Origin: Turritopsis dohrnii
Taxonomy: Eukaryota; Cnidaria; Hydrozoa; Anthoathecata; Oceaniidae
Direction of reading: 5' to 3'
DNA length: 64,000 bases
Assembly: GCA_027922465.2 (NCBI GenBank)
Contig: BQMF02000331.1
Span: 186,001 to 250,000, forward strand
Made by a program: the position numbers and the translations under genes
Shown: positions 57,123 to 64,000 of the stretch, piece after piece
Position numbering within the stretch: the stretch's first letter is position 1
Layout of the letters: each line of letters starts with the position of its first letter
The notes under the pieces: generated by a model
What the model was told of the DNA's origin: nothing
The model's database searches: none
The model's input: the letters and a program-made list of their open reading frames with translations, nothing else

Positions 57123-58717
57123 TTATTTCCCAACAGCAACGGCAACTTTGGTTCCAATCTTTTTACACAACATTGGGTTCTTAGCACAATAACCAAGGAC
57201 ACCTGTGATAATCTTGGGAAAATGAATTCTTGGAAAGCGAATTCTTGGAAGTCGAAACCATAATGGGTCGTGTCCAGTTCCTATGGAAAAACCCAGCTGG
57301 GAAAGTTACGTTGAGAATACGCTATATCGACGTTCTTACTGACGTTGCTAGACGTCGTGAATAGGTGTCGAAATGAAACACATTCACGACGTAGGCAACC
57401 GACGTAGCTACGACGTCCTCTATTTTGCGTCAAGAATAACGTTCTTTCAACGTCAGTTTCACGTCGGATCGTGTATCAATCACGTACGTATGCCGTCTTT
57501 TAAGGTATTTTTGTTAATTGCTTAGTGTCTTTGGTTATGTGTACATTCTTTTCATTCACATCTTAATCGACCATTAAAAATTTAATTACAGTGTATATCA
57601 AAATGTCTCATCCACCAACTTTCAAAGCGTATATCTCATTACATGTCCTATAAAATATTGTGAATTTAACATCACAAGAAAGAGTTTTTTATGCCTTATC
57701 CATTAATATAAAATGTTTGCCAAAATACTTGTTCTTTGAAATGATGTTGAAGAAAAACCCAACGATTTGGTTCATTAAATTCTTAAAAGTCAATTAACTG
57801 AATTTGAAAATAATGAGTAGTACATACAGGACAGGTAAACTTCAACCAATAAATCAATAATAAATGTTCAATCGAAATGAAAAACAAAACGAAATAATTT
57901 CGTTAAGATTCAATCTCATATACACTTTTCATATTTCATATCGAGTGCTTTGGAAATGCATATGTAATAATACAATAATGAACCTAATCTGGAATAGGTA
58001 ATCTTTATATATAATTTATGAAACTGACGCTGGAGAGTTTCAAATAGAACAGAAATACATAAAAGCAACCTAATGGTTGCCTGAAATGAAATACCACAGC
58101 GTTGGCCTCCGCTTTTTTTATTGATTAATCTTGAAGCAAGTTTACGACAATTCAAGATACTATAACTTACTGATGTTATCGAAATAGTCATAGGCATCAT
58201 CATCTAACTCCAATTCATTGGAAACTAAAAATAAAAAACTATAACGATTACTTAATGAATTATTGTTGTGGGTACTTAAAATACCCAAAGGAACTCACGA
58301 TAATTCTCTAAACCACTATCATCAAGTTCCTTTGCATCTAAAGACATCAAACAGATTTTGGTATGAGAACATGGCTAATACAATGGAATCATTACGCATT
58401 ACGATTAAGATTAGAATCCCAAAATTTGATGAGCTAGACTTTAATAATTGATTCGTTACCAATTTGATCCTGAATGTCTTTCAACAGCTCATGAACTTCA
58501 GAGTTTTTCACATCTAAATAATGCATAACAGAGAATTCGAAAACTTGAAATCATTCCAGAATAAAATACTTGTTTAGAAAAAAAAAACACACACACTAGC
58601 TTAGATTACTTTAATTTTCAAGTCCGAGTATGTATATCAGCAAAGACATCCTCCATCACAATGACACATACCTGCATAAACAGCATATACGATGCAAAGA
58701 AACACCAACAACTTCAT
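57123..58717 (-). CDS. Secreted cationic peptide precursor, four exons (antimicrobial-peptide-like)
   Basis: Minus-strand exons 58717-58672 (46 nt), 58513-58460 (54), 58224-58171 (54) and 57280-57123 (158) join in one frame: 312 nt, 103 aa. All three introns are GT-AG and phase 1. Exon 1 is a signal peptide (MKLLVFLCIVYAVYA). Exons 2 and 3 give 18 residues each of an acidic prodomain (SEVHELLKDIQDQI; ELELDDDAYDYFDN). Exon 4 encodes the 52-residue cationic end: FRLPRIRFPRIHFPK with an imperfect PRIxFP repeat, GYCAKNPMLCKKIG with two Cys (C-x6-C), and a final AVAVGK, a possible amidation signal. By hand count the prodomain has about 12 acidic and 2 basic residues, the C-terminal part 11 basic and 1 acidic. 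This signal/anionic/cationic layout is known from antimicrobial precursors such as Hydra arminins; homology is not claimed. A TATA box is present. Confidence 0.8.
57288..57480. repeat. ACGTC-rich repeat inside the last intron of the peptide gene
   Basis: Begins CCCAGCTGGG (57291-57300), ten bases from the 3' splice site of exon 4. It contains about a dozen (A/G)ACGT(C/T) motifs and a near-palindromic CACGACG/CGTCGTG pair. Resembles the block at 22110-22505. Confidence 0.55.
57589..57790 (+). mobile_element. Mariner 5' end fragment in the last intron of the peptide gene
   Basis: Starts TA-CAGTGTATATCAAAATGTCT and matches, over about 200 bp, the first part of the minus-strand mariner at 47301-47090. 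Shared blocks include TCTCATTACATG, ATCACAAGAAAGAG, CTATCCATTAATATAAAATG and TTGCCAAAATA. No transposase follows, so it is a truncated end. Confidence 0.8.
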
Positions 58718-58798
58718 GATTCTGGTTCTGCTTAGCTAAAGGTCTTCCAATAATTGCAAAATGAAACTAACAGCTGATGTTCAACACATTTCCACGAT

Positions 58799-58808
58799 CT
58801 ATATATAG
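58799..58808 (-). promoter_or_regulatory. TATA box of the cationic peptide gene
   Basis: CTATATATAG, 82 bp before the ATG; a start site about 30 bp downstream would leave a 5' UTR of roughly 50 nt. The Harbinger element begins 41 bp upstream, so everything beyond is transposon sequence. Confidence 0.65.
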
Positions 58809-58951
58809 GATATACTTTTCCCCGGAAGACAAAATTCTTTTCATTCTAAAGGCCCATTTCCACTCAGGAATATTTTCCGCGGAACGGAAAATGTTCCTAC
58901 GGAAATTTTCCAAGATCGATTTCCACTTAGCGCCCAAAAACATAAACAAAC

Positions 58952-60226
58952 ATGGCGGCATTGAACAAGCGATTGCTGCTGCTTATACTTTTGAAACGAA
59001 GATTGAATGCGCATGGTAACATGTACAAAAATAAACGTTGGTGGGTTCGAAAGATTTTCTCTGAACAAAAAACTAAAGGAGAATATCATGTGTTGCTCAA
59101 AGAGATGTATTTGTTTGACCATGAATACTTTTTCAAACAATTTCGCATGTCACCATCTCGGTTTGAACACTTGCTGTCTCTAGTAGCTCCTTTCATTACG
59201 AAATGTTCTTTGAGGAGAGAAGCCATTTGTGCTGCTGAACGATTGTGCTTAACTCTAAGGTATCTGGTTACTGGAGATGCTCAGATTTCAATTGCTAGCA
59301 GCTACCGAATCAGCCCCACATCAAGTACTCGAATCATTGCTGAAACATGCAGTGTTATATGGACAGTTCTAATAAGTAAAGGTTACATGACTTGTCCCAA
59401 TAGCAATTCTGAGTGGAGAGCAATTTCAAAAAAGTTTGAAGAACAATGGAATTTTCCAAATTGCTTGGGAGCAATCGACGGCAAACATGTCGTAATGCAA
59501 GCTCCTGCTGGTTCCGGTTCGACTTTCTTCAATTACAAAAAGAGCCACAGCATAGTGTTGTTGGCAATTTGCAATGCAACCTACGAATTCGTAATCGTTG
59601 ATATTGGAGATACTGGGAGAAACAGTGACGGAGGGGTGTACTCAAATAGTTTAATGGGCATGGCTACTAATCAAGAAAAGCTTCAAATACCTGATGAGAC
59701 TGTTCTCCCTCGTACTAAGAAAAAGCTTCCTTACGTGTTTGTTGCTGATGAGGCATTTGCTTTAAAAAAATATATGCTGAAACCTTATGCCAGACAGAAC
59801 CTAGATACGAAGAAGAGAATATTCAACTATAGGCTTTCTAGAGCACGAAGAGTAATTGAAAACTGTTTTGGCATTTGCGCTTCAAGGTTTAGAATTTTTC
59901 GTCGACCTATCATCAGAAAATCTGAAACTGTTGTACATATTACAAAGGCAGTAGTGGTGTTGCACAATTACTTAATGAAGCACGAATCACCAACATATTG
60001 TCCTCCAGGTCACACAGATATGGAAACCTCAAATGGCACAAGACTTGGTGATTGGCGAGAAGAGACTGAAGGTTTTACTGGATTATCTTCAATTGCTAAT
60101 CAAGGCTCTAATAATTATTCGAAGGCAGCCAGTGACGTCAGAGATCAATTTAGTGCATACTTCAATTCAGATGCTGGTTCTGTGCCTTGGCAATGGGACC
60201 TAATCAACAGTACAAAAGATTTGTAG
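58952..60226 (+). CDS. Harbinger DDE transposase (HARBI1-like)
   Basis: 424 aa from ATG 58952, close behind the 5' TIR. The N-terminal helices (KRWWVRKIFSEQK, FDHEYFFKQFRMSP, LRREAICAAERLCLTLRYL) contain the helix-turn-helix. The DDE core follows: FPNCLGAIDGKHVVM has the first Asp (about 178), IVDIGDTGRNSDGGVYSNS the second (about 214), and FVADEAFALKKYMLKPY plus RIFNYRLSRARRVIENCFGI the Glu helix (about 300). Length and order are typical of full Harbinger transposases. No stop or shift. It cuts and pastes DNA at TWA targets and in this superfamily needs the Myb/MADF-type partner. Confidence 0.93.
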   Translation: MAALNKRLLLLILLKRRLNAHGNMYKNKRWWVRKIFSEQKTKGEYHVLLKEMYLFDHEYFFKQFRMSPSRFEHLLSLVAPFITKCSLRREAICAAERLCLTLRYLVTGDAQISIASSYRISPTSSTRIIAETCSVIWTVLISKGYMTCPNSNSEWRAISKKFEEQWNFPNCLGAIDGKHVVMQAPAGSGSTFFNYKKSHSIVLLAICNATYEFVIVDIGDTGRNSDGGVYSNSLMGMATNQEKLQIPDETVLPRTKKKLPYVFVADEAFALKKYMLKPYARQNLDTKKRIFNYRLSRARRVIENCFGICASRFRIFRRPIIRKSETVVHITKAVVVLHNYLMKHESPTYCPPGHTDMETSNGTRLGDWREETEGFTGLSSIANQGSNNYSKAASDVRDQFSAYFNSDAGSVPWQWDLINSTKDL

Positions 60227-60337
60227 TTGAAAATATATTTTTACTGTAAGACTGTCTGACATCTATTTATAAGCATATAAAATTATATATATTATTTGTC
60301 AGAATAAACAGTTCTCTTCAAAAGAAGACTTGATACT

Positions 60338-61159
60338 TTACGTACTATAGTTACTCATCAGTGTTTTCATAAAAAATTCTAGTTCTTTGAAAAAATTACA
60401 TGTTGGTAGTCTTTTTGATGCTGCACCAGAACGAGTACTTTGATCTCTTCGCTGCAAGCATTTCCTATAATTATCTTTGAGTTTTTCCCACTCTTTCTTC
60501 AGGTATTCCACTATAAAGAAGGAACACAGCATTGATATACTACCCAAATTGTGTCAGTGTTAAATTTTGTAATATACTAGAACCATTCACAGAAAATATA
60601 TAAGGTATGAAGATTGATTGATTGGTTTTGATCAATAAATACATTTAATTAAAAAAAAAAAAATCAAAAACTTCCTTATATACTTGCTTACTTATCACAC
60701 AAACAATTAACAGAATTTGTATCCTGGGCAATAATAACAAAACTAGATATTTAAATGACAATATAAAAGAACTTTAAACTTAAAACCTGAATCTCCAAAT
60801 CTCAGATATTTTGGGAATAAATTTATGCATAAACAGTAAATTATATGAAGGAATGCATTTGTCGAGTCCACATCCCCCACTCATAAAGAAAACAATAACA
60901 AAAACAAAAATAATAAAAGAATCATACCATCAAATACACCAAGCCTTTTCGATATCTCTTCCCACGATCTTGCTTTCTTATCTCTGTCTTTGTATTCAAT
61001 GCTTGTAAGTTTCCATATGCAAGAATATTCTTGCATAATGTCTACCAACTTTGCGTGCACAGAATCATCAACCTTTTTATTGCTGTTCCCAGCAGAACTA
61101 ATGATGGAAACAGCAGAAGTGTTTTCTATTTGTTGTTGACAGTTTTCTTCTTCACCCAT
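60338..61159 (-). CDS. MADF/Myb-like partner protein of the Harbinger element, two exons
   Basis: Exons 61159-60928 and 60510-60338 on the minus strand join (GT-AG, phase 1) into 405 nt, 134 aa. The MADF pattern spans the junction: LVDIMQEYSCIWKLTSIEYK, DRDKKARSWEEISKRLGVFD, then VEYLKKEWEKLKDNYRKCLQ and CNFFKELEFF. Tryptophans are spaced as in MADF/SANT trihelix domains. In Harbinger elements this second protein takes the transposase to the nucleus and binds the transposon ends. The start was chosen as the first in-frame ATG; an earlier ATG at 61214 is in another frame. Confidence 0.88.
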
Positions 61160-61416
61160 GCCCGTGCCAGCAATATTGTTTCTGCGAAATGTCTTATTAC
61201 TTCGTCTACCATTTTTTAAAATTCCCCTGTTATGATTGGCTCTCGCAAATATTTTCCAGCGGAAAAATATGAAAGTTGAAAATTTTCAACTTCTTTTTTT
61301 TCCAATCTGGACAGCCTGGAAAACGCTCGGAAAGATCTATTTTGCAACTGCGCATGCGTATGACAGGAAAATTTTCCGTTCGGCGGAAAATTTTCCTGAG
61401 TGGAAATGGGCCTTAA

Positions 61417-62878
61417 GTTTCGAATTTTAAAAGACTTTTTTTAATCATTTATGTCATCAAATAATTACGGATTTATCTAATAATGCTATAAGGTATTTCA
61501 TATTGATGCAATTACATTATTTCGTCTCATTATTTGATTAAAAAGTAGCTGATGGCCTGGAAGTAAATTTCATACTATTCGTGCATAACTGGAAGTAACT
61601 TTGATCCCGTTCATGCATAACTGGATGTAATTCGTTCAATATTGAAATGATTTTGATTATATGAGACGCGTTAACTCAGTGCCGGCTCGTTTACAATCTG
61701 CCAACAACTCGCTTATATGTTAATAGTTTCCAACGGGCAGTAAGTCCGCAACTCGTTTGACAACTTGGGAGAAAATGAATATGGCCAATACACAAACCAA
61801 TATTTTTTGTGAGTGTTAGCACTTCTTTTTAGTGATCCAGAAGCATTCCATTGAGTTGTAAAAACAGAGAAAAAAAAGAGTTATTTTTTGTTTTCGAAGG
61901 ATAATCTCATTACAAAATGGCTACGCTTTTCGTATGCATAGGAAATCCAGAAAATCCAGAAATGGCACTGATAAGTAAGGGGTTGATCTGATTTTGGAAA
62001 TAAAATTTGAGACTATTAGGACAATTTTCGAAGAACACTGGTAATGAAAGAAGACCCTTAAACAACAGTGTATTGCAGGTGGAAAGTAACGATTGCTTGA
62101 ACATTTTTCGACTGACAATCTCAACCATGTTCAACCTGCATCATATTATCAAAATTTTAAACTAACCAATAGTTTACATCAGCAGCCAGGTTGTGTTTTA
62201 AAGGAGCCGCGGGTTAATTGGCTTCATTACCCAACCCCTGACATTTGCAGATTGTGAAAAACAGAACTTCTTTTATGGACCTTACCCTTCTGAAGACTAA
62301 ATCACCAACAATTAAAAATATATTTATTTTCAATTATTTCATAGTTACAAGCCATGCTCGAAACATGCTATTGGATCTTATAAATAATTGACAGTCCAAA
62401 TTTAGCGTGACAGGAAATAATATCTGGTAGTCAGTGTATTAAATGTGTGGTGAAACAGGAAAAGATAAAAAACAGGAGATCAGAAAATGGGAAGATAATG
62501 AATATAGGAACATCCGCGAACATCCGCGTACGATGATCGATTGATTGCTTGATTGCTCGGCGAAACACGAGTTACAAGCAAAGTTGATTGATAAAGCGTT
62601 GAGTTGAAGTAATGCAAACACATTAATATCATACATATTTCCGAGTGAAGAAGCAAATGCGTCTATTTAGATATACCAACTATACTTACTCACTTCCTTA
62701 TTTCTTCTTCAGCCACTTTTTTAGACGCAGCTCAGTTAGAACTTCGGCCAAGCCTGGGTAGATTTCAACAGAGCTAACTATGCCAGTTTAGTATTGATTT
62801 AGTAGAAGAAAAGTTCATCATCATTAGAAGCCGAATTGGAATTAATTTTTATTTTACATCATGGATATATTAATAACA
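61417..62878. other. No supported gene
   Basis: A small direct repeat of GTGCATAACTGGAAGTAA (61579-61596; variant at 61612-61630). ORFs on the minus strand at 61910-62134 show no domain. Confidence 0.4.
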
Positions 62879-63330
62879 ACCCCTGCCCCCCGTTATTTCA
62901 CCTTATAGCCATCAGAAGGGGCGCTTATTTGAGACTAGAAAAATGATAAATATATTTATTATAGTTGTTTCGTAAATGTATTCTGTACTTCAAAGAATAT
63001 CACACTGTAAAGCTGTAAAAGAAAGAAAGAAGCCAATCCTGAAAGAAAAAGATACTTATACATCTCAGATTGATGAAATCGACATTGCCACAACAGCACC
63101 TGATTTCCCTGTTGTCGATCCTGAACATGAAGAAGACGTAGATATTGACATTTCGTGTAGCTTGACATTATTTCGGACATTATTTTAAGATAGAAAGTAT
63201 TGAATAAATACATTTTCATTGTCATGATATGAAAATTTAATAAGCACCCCTGCTTGAATAGGCGCACTCTCTAAAGCCTGAAATTTTGAATTAATAACCC
63301 GGGCGCTAATTTCGTCATTTGGAGGTACCT
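62879..63330. repeat. Probable MITE relic with GGGGCGCTTATT motifs
   Basis: AGGGGCGCTTATTTGAGAC near 62917 and AATAAGCACCCCTGC near 63238 are inverted. GGCGCACTCTCTAAAGCC and CGGGCGCTAATTTCG follow. Motif style recalls the TACCGTA MITE family, but its ends are not visible. A 70-codon ORF inside (62976-63188) lacks a domain. Confidence 0.4.
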
Positions 63331-63409
63331 TACAAAGACTGAAATTCAAATTTGTTACAGCACAACAAGAACTTCAGGAAAACCCAACACAAATAAAACG
63401 ATGGCTACA

Positions 63410-63998
63410 AAATCCAATAAAAACAGAATTGAAGACTTTGATAATGTATTGGATTACTGTCATCATAAAACCCTTTATCGCGGAGATCTTTGAAAAAGTT
63501 CTTTCACCAATTAAGAAAACTTTTGCGTAAGAAAGACCACTAACACTCGCTTCGTTGATTAGATGTTGATTTTCCGAAGACAAACGTATCCATGTAATTC
63601 TGTTTGTTAAGATTAAAGAACCTCTGAATTCCTGCAATATTGATATTCTCAACACCTCGATGTCCTCTTATTTTCTTTGCAGTCCCACAGAGTTGTGAAA
63701 CAAATTTCAGAAAAAACCCAGCAATAATTGCTGGATCTTTATTAGATGGACATAATTTTAACCATAACATTTTTCTGCTATACTTATCGATGCAGCCATG
63801 GATCCCAAAACCAAATGGTTTTAGTTTCTCATTTCCGTCTAAATGCCAAATCTCGTTAGGACCTTTGACATAATACTTTCTTCGAGACAATTTATTTGAT
63901 TGCCTATGAGCTACCCCAACAGGATCTAGTGCTTTCAAAGCAAGACGAACATCTTCATGTGTTGCTACAATTCCATTTCTAATAATCTGTTGATACAT
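63410..63998 (-). pseudogene. Integrase-type transposase core, broken and cut by the window edge
   Basis: Minus-strand ORF 63998-63540 reads IIRNGIVATHEDVRLALKAL, DPVGVAHRQ, then GPNEIWHLDGNEKLKPFGF and GIHGCIDKYSRKMLWLKLCP with the first Asp of the rve-type core, and later GTAKKIRGHRGVENINIAGI, where the second acidic residue (usually in RTDxGxEN) is replaced by His. After a stop, the continuation in a shifted frame gives WSFLRK and FFKDLRDKGFYDDSNPIHYQ. Related proteins are numerous transposon-derived integrases in cnidarians and fish. The 5' part is beyond the window. Confidence 0.65.
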
Positions 63999-64000
63999 GG

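Larger units (their letters stand above)
58850..61413 (+). mobile_element. Complete PIF/Harbinger transposon
   Basis: 2564 bp. TIRs begin AGGCCCATTTCCACTCAGGA at both ends (one mismatch or indel inside), flanked by TAA on both sides (58847-58849 and 61414-61416), the 3-bp TWA duplication of this superfamily. Subterminal GAAAATTTTCC-like motifs repeat in both arms. It carries two genes in convergent orientation, the DDE transposase and a MADF-type DNA-binding protein. Both are uninterrupted, so the copy could be autonomous and young. Confidence 0.92.

Noticed and set aside
57916..58203. 95-codon minus-strand ORF with cysteines as a separate secreted peptide
   Set aside because: It overlaps exon 3 and intron 3 of the four-exon peptide gene in another frame and has no signal peptide.
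60811..61219. Plus-strand ORFs opposite the MADF gene
   Set aside because: Antisense shadows of the two-exon MADF-type gene, which has a clear domain and splice sites.

Overview
This window is nuclear DNA of an AT-rich invertebrate animal. Genes have GT-AG introns, and LINEs, SINEs, Helitrons, MITEs, Harbinger, mariner, Ginger-like and Crypton-like sequences dominate. The mix of alpha-kinase, Ginger/Ulp1 and DUF7869-like elements, plus a small TATA-driven peptide gene, suggests a cnidarian. That placement is inference from family content; no taxonomic marker is present.

Layout: (1) 1-12.5 kb is repeat territory: a broken acidic ORF, a UBX-like pseudogene cut by a Helitron, a 3.46-kb long-terminal-inverted-repeat element holding a smaller MITE, a decayed LINE and a tRNA-derived SINE. 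(2) 12.6-14.3 kb carries the best ordinary host gene, a complete five-exon secreted chymotrypsin-like protease. (3) 14.3-29.7 kb is gene-poor, with an unexplained 173-codon ORF, a head-to-tail Helitron pair, several MITEs and a small secreted four-cysteine peptide gene (minus strand, 27.5-27.8 kb). (4) 29.7-39 kb has a dead LINE with a duplicated segment, two divergent broken copies of related multi-exon genes, a truncated integrase and an intact alpha-kinase ORF. (5) 39.7-49.9 kb is a stack of nested transposons: a Harbinger fragment abuts a Ginger-like element (integrase, F-box-like motif, Ulp1 protease); that element holds a 2-kb TA-flanked element, which holds a G-rich MITE. A mariner, a hAT-like element with an 8-bp target duplication and a Crypton-like recombinase relic follow. 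(6) 51.5-55.4 kb holds a DUF7869-like relic and a 5'-truncated LINE with an intact reverse transcriptase core. (7) 57.1-58.8 kb (minus strand) holds a previously hidden four-exon gene for a secreted peptide precursor: signal peptide, acidic prodomain, strongly cationic Pro/Arg-rich C-terminus with two cysteines and a Gly-Lys end. No single long ORF shows it. (8) 58.85-61.41 kb is a structurally complete Harbinger element with a perfect TAA target duplication, inserted about 40 bp upstream of that gene's TATA box. (9) The window ends in a broken integrase pseudogene.

The most interesting items are the four-exon cationic peptide gene with its transposon-invaded promoter and intron, the exact head-to-tail Helitron junction, the Ginger-like element coding for ubiquitin- and SUMO-type domains, and the hAT-like element whose ends carry an alternating repeat motif.
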